A program made the translations under genes and the position numbers. Positions 20,021 to 31,300 of a DNA stretch of 64,000 nucleotides are shown one piece after another. Below the pieces are notes generated by a model. The model saw only the letters and a program-made list of their open reading frames with translations. It was not told where the DNA came from and did no database searches. Every line of letters starts with the position of its first letter. Within the stretch, counting starts at the first letter, position 1. The DNA is from Pseudomonas mandelii (lineage in GTDB: Bacteria; Pseudomonadota; Gammaproteobacteria; Pseudomonadales; Pseudomonadaceae), in NCBI RefSeq assembly GCF_900106065.1, contig NZ_LT629796.1:1462001-1526000 (forward strand), written 5' to 3'.

Positions 20021-22807
20021 GTGCGCTGGCTCAGGATTGCCATAGGTTTCACTGTCACGCTGCTGACCTTGCTCTGCATGCTCCCGGCCCAAGCCGCGCA
20101 AGGCAGTGGCTGGGCGGTATTGCTTGACGAACAGGGCGACCTGCAGCTGAGCGACATCCGTTCCGCGCGCTACACCAATCAATTCAGCCCCATCGAACTT
20201 GACCGCCTCACCGCGGCCGAGCCCGAAGGTGCATTGTGGCTGCGCTTCCGGCTCGCACCCGGCAAGCACGAGCAATTGCTGCGAGTGTTCGCCCCCGACC
20301 TGTCGCGCCTCAATCTGTACGTGCTCGACGGCGACACGCTGATCGATCAATTGAACACCGGCACCGGGCAGCCCCAGGCTGACCGTCCCCTGCCCAGCAG
20401 CGAATTCATGTTGCCGCTGCCACAAAGCGACAAACCCCTCGACGTCTACCTGCGGCTGGTGTCCGAACACCAGTTACGGCCGTACATCACCCTGCAATCG
20501 GCGATCATGACCGCGGCCAATCAGAACCAGATGCTGATTTACGGCCTTCTGTTCGGTTGCCTCGGGATGCTGATCCTGCACAGCCTCGTCCGCTACGCCT
20601 ATACGCGCTCGCGCAGCAGTCTCTGGCTGGCCGCATGCGAAGCACTGTTGATGCTCAGCCTGCTGCTGTTGCTGAATCTGGCGGGGCCCTGGCTGCCAAA
20701 CTGGCACGCGGTGCAGACACCCGGCGCCTACCTCGCCCTGCTGCTGACCGCGCCGTGCGGCCTGATGTTCGCCTATCGTTTCTTTGCGCCACTCGGCCCG
20801 CACCCGCTGAACAAGCTGCTGCTGGGTGACATTCTGTTCATCGTGATGTGCGGCTTGCTGCTGCTGTTCGTCAATACGCTGCCGCTGAACATCATGACCT
20901 ACGCCCTGGTCGCCCTGGCAGGTCTGAGCATGTTGTTCGTCAGTGCCTATCACTGGCAAAAAGGTTATCGCCCGGCGCGCCTGTTCGTCGCGGCGATGGT
21001 CGTGTTCAACATTGGCACGCTGATCATGTTGCCGGCCCTGCTGGGGCTGACGCTGGTCGCGCCGCAGGGCTTGATCATGACGCTGCTGGGGTTTATCTGC
21101 ATCAGCGGCGTGCTGATGAGCATTGCGCTGAGCGAACGTCAGCGCAGCATCACCGAAGATCGTTTCAGCGTCAGTCGCGACCTGGCGGCCAGCAATGCCG
21201 AGATCAACGCCAAGGCCGAGTTCCTGGCGAAGATCAGCCACGAAATCCGTACCCCGATGAACGGCGTGCTGGGCATGACTGAACTGCTGCTGGGCACACC
21301 GTTGTCGGTCAAGCAGCGTGACTATGTGCAGACGATCCACAGCGCCGGCAACGAACTGCTGACCCTGATCAACGAGATACTCGACATCTCCAAGCTCGAG
21401 TCCGGGCAGATAGAACTGGACGACGTTCAATTCGATCTCAATGCCTTGATCGAAGACTGCCTGAGCATCTTCCGCGCCAAGGCCGAACAGCAGAACGTCG
21501 AGCTGATCAGTTTCATCCAGCCGCAAGTGCCACGCGTCATCAGCGGCGACCCGACGCGTCTGCGCCAGACCTTGCTGAGCCTGCTGGAAAACGCCCTGAA
21601 GAAAACCGACGAGGGCGAGATCCTGATCGTCGTCGCCCTTGACGAACGCAGCGCCCAACCGCGCCTGCGCATCGCCGTGCAAGACAGCGGCGTGCCGATG
21701 GAGGCCGAAGAACGCGACGCACTGATGCACGCCGAGCTGCACAGCAAACATTTCCTCTCGGCAACCAGCCTGGGCGGCAACCTGGGGCTAGTGATTGCCC
21801 GTCAGTTGATCCGCCTTATGCAGGGCGAATTCGGCATCAAGATTGGCGCCAACCAAGGCAGCACGTTGTGGCTGACCCTGCCGCTGGACCCTGATCGTCT
21901 CGAGCACCCGACCTCCGACCTCGACGGCCCGCTGCAAGGTGCGCGTGTGCTGGTGGTGGACGATAACGACACGTGCCGCAAAGTGCTGGTGCAGCAATGC
22001 AGCGCCTGGGGCCTGAACGTCAGTGCCGTGCCGTCCGGTAAAGAGGCACTGGCATTGCTGCGCACCAAATCTCACCTGCGCGATTATTTCGACGTGGTCC
22101 TGCTCGACCAGAACATGCCCGGCATGACCGGCATGCAACTGGCGGCCAAGATCAAGGAAGACCCGAGCCTGAACCACGACATTCTGCTGATCATGCTCAC
22201 TGGCATCAGCAACGCGCCGAGCAAGATCATCGCGCGCAACTCCGGGATCAAACGCATCCTCGCCAAACCGGTGGCCGGCTACACCCTCAAGACCACCCTG
22301 GCGGATGAACTGAACCAGCGCAACAAGGGCCCTACCGTCTCGCCGTACCAGCCCTCCGGTCCGACGCTTCCGGTCAAGGTTCCGAGTGATTTCCGCATTC
22401 TGGTGGCCGAAGACAACAACATCTCGACCAAGGTGATTCGCGGCATGCTCGGCAAGCTCAACCTGCAACCTGACACCGCCAGCAATGGCGAAGAAGCCTT
22501 GCAGGCAATGAAAGCCCAGCGCTATGACCTGGTCCTGATGGACTGTGAAATGCCCATCCTCGATGGCTTCTCTGCCACCCAGCAGTTACGTGCCTGGGAA
22601 GTCGGCAACCAGCGGATTCGCACCCCGGTTGTGGCGTTGACCGCGCACATCCTCGCCGAGCACAAAGAACGCGCGCGCCAGGCCGGCATGGACGGGCACA
22701 TGGCCAAACCGGTCGAGCTGTCGCAACTGCGCGATCTGATCGAGCATTGGGTTGCCCAGCGTGATCAGCAGAATCGCACGACCTCCACGCTCCAGGCAGG
22801 CGTGTAG
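20021..22807 (+). CDS. retS: Hybrid sensor kinase RetS
   Basis: Membrane hybrid kinase that restrains the GacS/GacA-Rsm pathway, so it favours acute, motile behaviour over biofilm. The protein has 928 residues. A signal peptide (about 1-26) is followed by a periplasmic 7TMR-DISM extracellular domain (27-165), seven membrane helices (about 170-375), HisKA with SHEIRTPMNG (His about 408), an ATPase domain and two receivers (about 643-760 and 790-906). The ATPase N-box is LLENALKKT, but the G1 box reads QDSGVPM rather than DxGxG, which fits a kinase with poor catalytic activity. It uses a GTG start with AAGGGA 8 nt upstream. The position after purD matches PAO1 PA4856. Confidence 0.93.
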   Translation: MRWLRIAIGFTVTLLTLLCMLPAQAAQGSGWAVLLDEQGDLQLSDIRSARYTNQFSPIELDRLTAAEPEGALWLRFRLAPGKHEQLLRVFAPDLSRLNLYVLDGDTLIDQLNTGTGQPQADRPLPSSEFMLPLPQSDKPLDVYLRLVSEHQLRPYITLQSAIMTAANQNQMLIYGLLFGCLGMLILHSLVRYAYTRSRSSLWLAACEALLMLSLLLLLNLAGPWLPNWHAVQTPGAYLALLLTAPCGLMFAYRFFAPLGPHPLNKLLLGDILFIVMCGLLLLFVNTLPLNIMTYALVALAGLSMLFVSAYHWQKGYRPARLFVAAMVVFNIGTLIMLPALLGLTLVAPQGLIMTLLGFICISGVLMSIALSERQRSITEDRFSVSRDLAASNAEINAKAEFLAKISHEIRTPMNGVLGMTELLLGTPLSVKQRDYVQTIHSAGNELLTLINEILDISKLESGQIELDDVQFDLNALIEDCLSIFRAKAEQQNVELISFIQPQVPRVISGDPTRLRQTLLSLLENALKKTDEGEILIVVALDERSAQPRLRIAVQDSGVPMEAEERDALMHAELHSKHFLSATSLGGNLGLVIARQLIRLMQGEFGIKIGANQGSTLWLTLPLDPDRLEHPTSDLDGPLQGARVLVVDDNDTCRKVLVQQCSAWGLNVSAVPSGKEALALLRTKSHLRDYFDVVLLDQNMPGMTGMQLAAKIKEDPSLNHDILLIMLTGISNAPSKIIARNSGIKRILAKPVAGYTLKTTLADELNQRNKGPTVSPYQPSGPTLPVKVPSDFRILVAEDNNISTKVIRGMLGKLNLQPDTASNGEEALQAMKAQRYDLVLMDCEMPILDGFSATQQLRAWEVGNQRIRTPVVALTAHILAEHKERARQAGMDGHMAKPVELSQLRDLIEHWVAQRDQQNRTTSTLQAGV

Positions 22808-22828
22808 GGCAATTAACTCCGGCATGAC

Positions 22829-23551
22829 TCAATCTGCTGCGCAGATCTCCATGGTCGAAGCATCATCGGTCAACGTCAACATCGCGACGTTGTCCTGATA
22901 CCTGTCCCTGATCTTCAAGGCAATGGCGTCGCGCACGGGGCCGTAGAGGATTCCGGACAAGTCAGCACTGGCGTAGCGCATGCAAACGCTGCCTTGTACA
23001 TCCTCGGCCAGATGTCGCTGGGCCAGCGGATTGGCACTGATGATCTGGCGGGTTTTAAGCTCGATGTACACACTTGTGAGCGATGTCGGCGTCTGCGCTA
23101 TAACCACCAGCAAACGCACAGCCTTTGCGGGCGCAAGAACATCACCCGACTCGTCCGTGGATATTTTCTGCATGTGATCGCGCAGCAAACCCATTGCGGG
23201 CTCGTTGCCGGACAACCTTGCCAGCCGCTGCACTGTTGCCGCCGTAGCGCCTCCTTTATCCACAGCACCTTGTGAAATCGCTGCAATGACCCAGTCGCTG
23301 ACAGACTCGACACTGTCCTGGGTAATCAGCCATTCCTGTCGCGCTCTTGTACGTCGCAGCCAGTAGTCATCCAGAAATTCCACATAAGCGTTGTACCAGT
23401 CGACATCCGGGGCTTTTTCAATCTTCTTATTGGCAATCAATTGCGCCAGCAACACGGAATCGACCAGATCCTTATAGTGCGCCGCCCCATCCGCAGCCGG
23501 AATAATCACGACACAAGCGCCAACGATCAACACAGAATATTCGCAACTCAT
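22829..23551 (-). CDS. Uncharacterised small protein A (island family member 1)
   Basis: Function not recognised. A 240-residue protein starting MSCEYSVLIVGACVV, with GAGGGAG about 6 nt upstream of the ATG at 23551. The N-terminal 20 residues are hydrophobic and could act as a signal or membrane segment. Residues 34-58 contain LLAQLIANKK, then DWYNAYVEFL. This pattern also occurs in the neighbouring gene at 23609 and in the gene at 37405, so I place all three in one family. The stop is 21 nt from that of the convergent retS. It follows gene B on the same strand, after a terminator hairpin. Confidence 0.7.
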   Translation of the reverse strand: MSCEYSVLIVGACVVIIPAADGAAHYKDLVDSVLLAQLIANKKIEKAPDVDWYNAYVEFLDDYWLRRTRARQEWLITQDSVESVSDWVIAAISQGAVDKGGATAATVQRLARLSGNEPAMGLLRDHMQKISTDESGDVLAPAKAVRLLVVIAQTPTSLTSVYIELKTRQIISANPLAQRHLAEDVQGSVCMRYASADLSGILYGPVRDAIALKIRDRYQDNVAMLTLTDDASTMEICAAD

Positions 23552-23565
23552 ATCAACTCCCTCGA

Positions 23566-23596
23566 CAATAAAAAAGGCAGCCGACAACCGGCTGCC
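23566..23596 (-). terminator. Intrinsic terminator between small genes B and A
   Basis: On the - strand a perfect 8-bp stem GGCAGCCG/CGGCTGCC with a 5-nt loop is followed by TTTTTTATT. It lies 12 nt after the stop of gene B and before the ribosome-binding site of gene A, so A may be read at a lower level or from its own promoter. Confidence 0.8.
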
Positions 23597-23608
23597 GATT
23601 TAGATCAG

Positions 23609-24400
23609 TTAGATATCAATGTCTACGATCTGGTCTTTATGTGGGACAAGTTTGCTCTTGATGGACTCACGGACTGCATCAGCGACCAATGTATTTTTGG
23701 CAAATACCGTTTCGCCGCGATACAAGTTCACATTTCGGATATCCACATCCGTAAACATTACTTGGGTGGAGCTGTTCTTGCGAAGAAAACGCACTGCACC
23801 CACAGCCATGATTGCCTCACCCTCGACTTCGACACACGCACCTGCCGAGATTCCCCCGACGCCATTTTCCAGCAGATTTCGCTCATAAACAGTCAGGGCA
23901 GCCGTGTCACGCTTTTGCAGGGCCGCGATCGCATCACCCGCCACCTTGAGCATCAACGCAGTCGTCGGACCAGGCAATGCAACGCCGGCAACCACCGCAC
24001 CGAGAATCTCCAGCACCAGTTTGTCCATGCGGACGCTGGTGCCGCTGACGTGCAGATCGCTGTAGTACTTGCTGACAGGCGTCCAGCCTGCGAGGGTCAT
24101 GACTTCCCGGAACCTCAAGTACCACTCTTTGCCCTGATGTTCTTCAGGGTATAGTTTGTTCGCTGCACGGGATGCAAAGAGAAAGGCGTTTTGAGCGTCC
24201 GACTTGTTTTCAGCACTGAGCTTGCCAGAAAAACCCAACGTGCCTTCACCCACAACGGAGCCTTTCGACGGTGCTTCGATCTCGTCGCCCACAACCATAA
24301 GACCACGAGGGCGGATAATGATCTGCTCGTCGATATCACACGCTTCAATCGCTTCAATACAGGCAGCGACATAACTTTCACGAATAGCTTGATTATACAC
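23609..24400 (-). CDS. Uncharacterised small protein B (island family member 2)
   Basis: Function not recognised. A 263-residue protein when started at the GTG at 24400 (VYNQAIRESYVAAC), chosen because AAGGA lies 7 nt upstream. The frame to 24541 adds an unsupported Cys/Leu-rich leader. Residues 72-106 hold AFLFASRAANKLYP and EWYLRFREVMTLAGW. Residues 130-150 are hydrophobic with GVALPGPTTA. The C-terminal part, AVRFLRKNSSTQVMFTDVD, then TLVADAVRESI, lines up with the protein at 37405. No transporter or enzyme motif was seen. AT-rich DNA lies upstream. Confidence 0.72.
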   Translation of the reverse strand: MYNQAIRESYVAACIEAIEACDIDEQIIIRPRGLMVVGDEIEAPSKGSVVGEGTLGFSGKLSAENKSDAQNAFLFASRAANKLYPEEHQGKEWYLRFREVMTLAGWTPVSKYYSDLHVSGTSVRMDKLVLEILGAVVAGVALPGPTTALMLKVAGDAIAALQKRDTAALTVYERNLLENGVGGISAGACVEVEGEAIMAVGAVRFLRKNSSTQVMFTDVDIRNVNLYRGETVFAKNTLVADAVRESIKSKLVPHKDQIVDIDI

Positions 24401-24658
24401 AATGAATTCCTTATAAAAATACCAGACAAGTTCCTCATGAACTTGCGATAAAACAATAACCAAACAAACGAACAACGACAAACTAAAACCTGTAACACCA
24501 TATCCATTCAATAAACATAAGTTACAACAACACCCAAGCAACTAACAAAAGCACCCAACCGCAAAATTAACTGACGCGCCTGTCACAACTCACACCCACA
24601 AACAATTAACTGACTGATAGACTCCTCGTCATCCTCACTCCTGATGCGAGCCGAAACC
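24401..24658. other. AT-rich divergent intergenic region between gene B and the marC-like gene
   Basis: A markedly AT-rich non-coding stretch (about 24400-24610) next to GC-rich core genes. It must contain the promoter of gene B. TGTAAC at 24491 and GTTACA at 24521 form a loose inverted pair. No ORF was recognised. Confidence 0.5.
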
Positions 24659-25255
24659 ATGCTCCACGTGTTATTCAGCGTTTACCTGAAGATGCTGGTG
24701 CTCTACAGCCCGTTCTTCGTGTTGTCCTGCTTCATCAGCCTGACCCGCGGTTATTCACGCAAGGAACAACGTCGACTGGCCTGGAAAGTGGCCACCGCCA
24801 CGCTGGTGTCCAGCGTCTTGCTGTACTTGTTCGGACGGGTGATTTTCAGTGTCTTCGGCATCACCGTGGACGCGTTCCGCATCGGCGCCGGCAGCGTGCT
24901 GTTTATCTCGGCACTGGGCATGGCCCAAGGCAAGTCGGCGGTGCAGACCGACAATGTGCAGCAGGACGTGACGATCGTCCCGCTGACGATTCCATTGACG
25001 GTCGGCCCCGGCACCATCGGTGCCTTGTTGGTTATGGGCGTGAGCCAGCCACATTGGGACGACAAACTCACGGCCATTCTCAGCATTGCCCTGGCCAGTT
25101 TTACGGTTGGCGTGGTCCTTTATTTGTCCAGCCGCATCGAACGGATTCTCGGTGACCAGGGCTTGCAGATTGTCAGCCGGCTGATGGGATTGTTTGTGTG
25201 CGCGCTGGCGGCACAGATTATCTTCACGGGCGTAAAGGGTTACCTGGTGCCCTGA
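24659..25255 (+). CDS. MarC-family inner membrane protein
   Basis: A 198-residue integral membrane protein with six hydrophobic stretches, starting MLHVLFSVYLKMLVLYSPFF. The family signature includes the region VPLTIPLTVGPGTIGALLV. MarC/UPF0056 proteins are membrane proteins of uncertain function, and the old link to multiple antibiotic resistance has not held up. An ATG at 24644 is also in frame. I prefer 24659 because family members begin at the hydrophobic LHVLFSVYLK, but ribosome-binding support is weak for both. The same gene follows retS in PAO1 (PA4857), so it appears native, with genes A and B inserted before it. Confidence 0.85.
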   Translation: MLHVLFSVYLKMLVLYSPFFVLSCFISLTRGYSRKEQRRLAWKVATATLVSSVLLYLFGRVIFSVFGITVDAFRIGAGSVLFISALGMAQGKSAVQTDNVQQDVTIVPLTIPLTVGPGTIGALLVMGVSQPHWDDKLTAILSIALASFTVGVVLYLSSRIERILGDQGLQIVSRLMGLFVCALAAQIIFTGVKGYLVP

Positions 25256-25267
25256 TCAGCCAGGGAG

Positions 25268-25295
25268 CGCAACGTTGTGAATTGACAACGTTGCG
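25268..25295. other. Perfect 11-bp hairpin between convergent marC-like and toxin genes
   Basis: CGCAACGTTGT at 25268-25278 and ACAACGTTGCG at 25285-25295 with a 6-nt loop. It lies between two convergent genes and may terminate the marC-like transcript, but no T-run follows on either strand. Confidence 0.5.
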
Positions 25296-25330
25296 AAACG
25301 TTCGGAACCCGGATCTCCACCCTCGGTTTT

Positions 25331-28300
25331 TTAGACCGAGCTCAACTTCTCGACGAGCACTTTTAACTCAAGGCTGCTTTCCCCAAGATCGAACATCGTT
25401 TGCCACAGTTCATGGACGCTGACCTCAAGCGTATTGCCAAGAACTTGCACACTCAGGTTCAGCGACTGGGCCAATGCCCACTCCTCAGATTGTGCCGAAC
25501 GAAAAACCAGGCTGCTGCCGTTGTCGGGGTCGGTGAGCAGCAGATGGTTGTCTGCCCGATCGACACGCCAGTCATCCTGCGCTCCGGTCGCCAGAATCAG
25601 CCGCGAGGGTATGGCGTCAATGTCCGGCCAGTCAGTGCAATCGACCACGATGCAATCGAGGTGCTGCCAGGCGGTCTCCGACACGTGGTAAATCGACCCC
25701 GTTTCAGCGCCTCCCAGAATCAATGAACTGACACCGTCGGGCACCAGAGCCAGCAGGTCTTTTACCTCTCCCGCGATCTCCAGCGTCATGACATCCCCCT
25801 CTCGACTGGCCTTGTTCGCCGCCACCCACACAACCTCTTTTGTATTGCGGTTGAAGATCACGCCGTCCACCGGATCAAACAACAGCGGAACACTCCCTTG
25901 TTTCGTCCCGAGGAAGTTTGCCCACTGCCCATCCGCTCTGCCGTTAACCTCAAAGACACGATTGAGTTCGGGTACGTAATACGCGTAACGGTTGGTCGAG
26001 TGGCCAATCGGCAAAAAAGGCGCATGAGCCTGACCGGACACTAAATCGTTCAGGCGTTTTGTCAGCGCTTCAGGCGACTCCCTGTAACGATAAGACCAGG
26101 CATTCTCGACACTGATGATTCGGGCCGGCTCACCTTCAATCAGTTCGAAATTGACCCCGTCCCGAGTGCGGCCCCGCAAACCGGTGCCGTAAGGCAGCAC
26201 GTCAGAAAATGCCCAGGTTCCCCAGACCTTTTCTGGTCGTGGCAGCGCGTCGGCATTGATCAGCCGCCTGCCACTGCCGAACGCGCGGCTCAGCTGCTCA
26301 GGCTCGATAAACGCCTGACGATAAAGGTGGCCGCTGCTCAGGCCAAGTAACCAGGCGTGCTTGCCATCACGAGTGACGGACAACAGACGGCAACCTTTTT
26401 CAGCCATCAGGTCGGTTACCAACAGCTTGTTGTTCAGGTAGCGCGCGTAGACAGGCACCTGGCCGGTGACGTCCGATAATCCGGAAAGCGAAATCAGCGA
26501 AACCGCATGCTCCTTGCCAAGGGCCTCCAGATCGCTCATCCACAATGGATGGGCATCCAGCCAATCCCCCGTCACGCCGCTAAGGAAAAAGCTCGCGTCC
26601 TGACGAACGTCAAACATCAGCCCGGACTCATTGACAACCAGGTACCCGCCGTCGCTGATCCTGAGCTTGACGCTGCCTGGCAATGGCACCCGTTGTGCCT
26701 CATCGCCGGTAAAGGGTTGGTGATAGAGGTTTTGACTGTGTGCGTCGTGAAACAGGAACGCTGCAGCATCAGGATCATTCGGTGGCAGCAAGCTTATCTG
26801 GGGCAGCGCCGAGGCGGTTTCGCTGACGGGCAAGTGCGGGGTCAGGAGTTGGTGGCTCTGCCCGTTGATCCATCTCGGCAGCGACGGCTTGTCGAGGTCG
26901 CCGGACGTTACCGTCACAAAGGACGCAGGCCTCCAGGACGTTTGCCGTTCGGCGTCGGCGCCCTCAGCAACAACCGCAATATCAACCTGCTGTAACAGGG
27001 CAATGACGTCCTTCAAGGTATCGAAATAGTCAGGTGGTTCGCTCGATACCGAAACCAACGAGATTTCCTCGCCGTGAATCAGATAAATCACCACGTAACG
27101 CTGGGTCTTGCTCAGGCGTACCCGCTGAGTGACTTGAACAACGCCAGCGCCCCGATCAAGGCAGCCAATGATCTGCGCCTCTTCACTTCCACGATTGAAA
27201 ACGCTGTAGCGCCAAGTAGTCAAACCTGTGACGGCATTGACGCGCCATATCAGGGGTTGATCCGGGTGATAGAAGTAAGCGTGATCGTCTTGCACTGCCG
27301 CCAGTTGAAGTTTCTCGCTGACCGGACCCAGGAATTGACGGCCATAAACGAACCGTTCCTTTGCCACTTCGTACCAACCGGCGGTGTATTGCGGCTTTTC
27401 TGGATTGCCAAAAGGCAGCAGAAACTTGCCCGCAGGAATTAAGGCATTGCCCATGCGCTGCTGCCGGTGAAGCACCTTCAAACGGTCAAGCTCCGCCTGC
27501 GAGTAATGTCCGTCGGCCGCTTGAAGTGACGCCAGGTACAGTTGCCGATGTTCGCGGTCAACACGGTAGGTTTCGAGGTTTTTTGTTCGAACATATACGT
27601 CGATGTCGGCCTCGATGCTCAGCTCGATACCGTCGATGTTCAACCCCGCCGCGCCGACACTGATGTGTTGTGGCGTGATCCAGTCGGCGATCAACACCCA
27701 GCTCACGCTTCCGTCACCGGGAAGTGCGCTGAGGTGGACCGACACGAGTCCTGGTTTAAGTGCGAGGGAGTAAGCCCCCCTCAGCGTGTCGATGCGGTAA
27801 GAAACCCTGCCCCGCATCTCTCGCGGTAATTCAGGAACGTACAGCGCCCGGGTTTCATTTCCAACGCGCACGGTAATGCTCGTGGGCTCATAGACAGGAT
27901 TGAGTTTGTACAGGATGTGCGGGAAAGGTCTGGCGTGGGTAAAGAAAAAGCCTTCCTCCCTGGCTTCAAGTTCACGCAACACGTCATATTGCGGATACAT
28001 CTTACGAGGCAGGAAGCTCGAGCCGCCGACAACGTTCAGGAGCAGGTCGCTCCACTCAAAGACCTGCGGATCGGAACCCAGTTGATATTCGTAGCCGTAA
28101 TAACATTTTGGAGTACCCGGAAGCAGCAAGGCCGATTCTGCCGGCACAGCGTTAAATCGACCATGAACACGCGGGCCAGGAATCGCGACCTGTTTTGGCA
28201 GCCCCATGCTTTCTCGAACGACAATAGCGTTCTGTTTGTTCCCATCGGGCCGTGGGAGCCCCGAGCCACCCAGCGAGCGAAAGAGCCCCTGGCTGCCGAA

Positions 28301-31300
28301 CACGATGACCCCTTCGCGAAGATCAAGCGTGTCCACCACCGACTCGGGCATGATCGATACGACCCCTTGCTTGACCGAGAAAGCCTGCGGGCTGTACGCC
28401 GTTTTGAACCGGGTAAACAATTCGGCAACTTTCTCTGCCTTGTCCATGATTTGCCCGAGATTGCCGGCAATCGCCGTGACGCCGATTCCGATGCCAAGCA
28501 ACGGCACCGACAGAAAACCTGCGACCGCACCCGCCGTCCCGCCGACTACCAGCGCAACGCCGTCGAGCACAAGCGCACTGACATCGAACAGCAGTTGAGT
28601 GCCGAAACGCGCTTGCTGCTCGTGGTTTTCGGCGTTGTAGAACTCGTAAATATCAAAACCGATATTGACCACGCCCAATACCTGCCCCAACCCCGGGCCA
28701 GCGATTCGCGCCAGGAGTCGCCCGCCCGCCGAAGCGGTCCTGACCGCTATCGCTCGCTCGGCGTTCACCAGCTGTCGAACCAGGTTCGCCATTTGCAGCG
28801 TGTCGAGGCCGATACCGTGGACTAACTGTGCATGGCCCAGGTAGCCATGAAGGCGAACGGCGACGGCCAGGTTCGATTCTGTTCCAGGCTGCGCCAGTTG
28901 ATCGCGGTTTCGAAGTTCGGTGATCAACGCCTGGAAACCAAACGCAAAACTCAGCCGGCTCCCCTCGGAAACATCCGTTGGATCAACAGGTTTATGTCCA
29001 TCGTTGCTGCCGGCCAGGTACTCGATACTCGTGTCCAGGAACGACTTGATTCGCCCGAGAAACAGTTCGTTGGTTTTCACCACGCGGATCTGTTGCGTTT
29101 TGATGTCCATGAACGACAGTGCGTAACCGTCATCCGGTTGAGCCTGCAGGGTTGCGAACACGGGGACGTACTCGCTCCCGAGTCCGTTCGCCGATCTCAC
29201 CCGGTTTGTCACCTGATCGATTTTGCTCGCCCAGACGCTGGCATCCCGTTCGGAAAGACCCCGTCCCAATCGCGCATTTTCAGACAGCGCGCGTGAGCGT
29301 AATTGGGCGTGATGGGACCAGGGTGCGATGCTTTTTCCTGAGCTCAAGGATTCATTGCCCAACAGCTTCGACACTGGCAGTTCCGACGGTAAGTGCTTGC
29401 TGGCGAGGCGATCGCCGTCCAGCTCGATCACATTGAAGGGCGAGCGATCCGTCGACTCGATCGCATACTGCCTGGCCAGGTCGGACGTGTTGAACAGGGC
29501 CTTCATCCCAAGCTTGAGGTGGTCTATCCGATCGAAACCAAAGACACCGAAATTGGGATCGTAGAAAGACCAGCTACTGTGTTCGGCCGTCCCGGTCCTG
29601 GCCACCATCATTGAATGGTTTTCGGTATTGAGCATCAACGTGCAAGGTGCAGGTTTAGCCGCCAACACCTCAAAGATGCCATCGAAACTCAACGGGCCGA
29701 GCTTGTCGCCAAAATCAGCCTGGGGTATGGCGCGCAATTCGTCGAGCGCCTGAAGAAATGCATGGGTATCACTTTCACCGGGCGAGAAATGCGCATTGGC
29801 CAGTCTGCCGCTGAGTGCCTGTACCGCATCGCGGCCCTGATGAGTCGCCGCCGCCATCAGCAGCGCCAGTGGATAACAGCGTCTTCCGGGGTCGCCATCG
29901 CCCCTGACCAGCAACCCCTGAGGCATTAACTTGGCCATTGACGCGCCCGCCTCCAGGAGCGTTTTACGCACCGAGGCACTGCGCTGGAGAATGTATCGGC
30001 GTAGCTCGTAGTCCGTCTGGTGCCTGATGCGAGCCACGCTCTCGCCCCATTGACGAAGCGTCAACGAATTCTCGAATGAAAGAATCTTGAGTACCTGAGC
30101 GCTCTCCGTGGAGGGGTCAACTGGCGTTTTGACGGCGGCAAACGCCGTTTCGAACTCGGGACTTTTGAGCGAAAGCAACACCTGCTCGATAGACATGTAC
30201 CGCTCGGATATACCCCGGTCGGCCGTACTTTCCGCGAGCGCGCCGAGCTGCTGCCAGGCGTCGGCGAAACCGGTTTCGTCCAGCGTCGATGCGCCGAAAA
30301 GGCCACCGAGCACCACCCGATGTACCGGACTCAACTGATCGAGCGGCAGAGTCCCATGACCGATGCGAACGATCATTTCATTCAGATTGCCAATCGGATA
30401 GAAACCATGGGAAACCGGTAGCTCGGCTACAGGCTGGTTCAGAATCCTTTGCCGGTCATCAAAGTCCAGGGAAAAAGGTTTAGCGAAATTCAACTCACCG
30501 CTGAGCTTTTCGTTCATCGCACGGATGAAGGGCTCCCCCAACTCATCCATCCAGCGCTGCAGGATGGCGGTCAACAAAACCGGGCGCCCTTCCATGATCG
30601 GCCAGCCTTTTTCGAAGCTGATGGTGCGCCCTTTCAACAGCTCGGAAAAAGTCCCCTGATAGCGTGTTTGTAATTTGCCGTCGGCCCAGTTTGCTTGTTC
30701 TTTTTGCAGCCATTCTTGCGGTGTAGCGTTGATCGTCCAGCCAGAAACCTTCTCTTCTTCGGTGGCCACGTTGTAGCCATCCGACAATTTCAATCGGTCT
30801 CGTATTTCGTTTTTCCCATCAATCAGGAGATGCTTTTCCACATACTCCTCAAGCCCTGTAATCGCCGCTCCAGGCCCGGTCAAATCAATGGTCCCACGGG
30901 ATTCATAACGAATACCGTCACTGTAGTAAGCGCCAATGGCGCTAACCAGCTTGCCTAAATACCCTCGGCGCGTTTTCGACAGTCCAGGCACCTCGGCAAT
31001 CTTTTCATTCACCATCGCCACGAGAATATCTTGTACGGCTGCACTGTCGCTCCAGTCCACAGCCGTCGCGTTCAATCGAGACTCAAACTCTGACAGGAAG
31101 TCGTAGTTGAACCTGATCAACTCGATAATCGCCTGGGTCGAGCCAGCGCCGGCATGCGCAACGATATGAGAGTTCATTTCACTGTTGATCTGGATGGCCA
31201 TGCGAATACCGTCCGTGGGCGTTTGACTATTGCCCGGCGCAGAAAATATGTCGGAGGGCCCCGGACGCTGCAGTGCAAACTCGTTTAATGCTGTCCTGTG

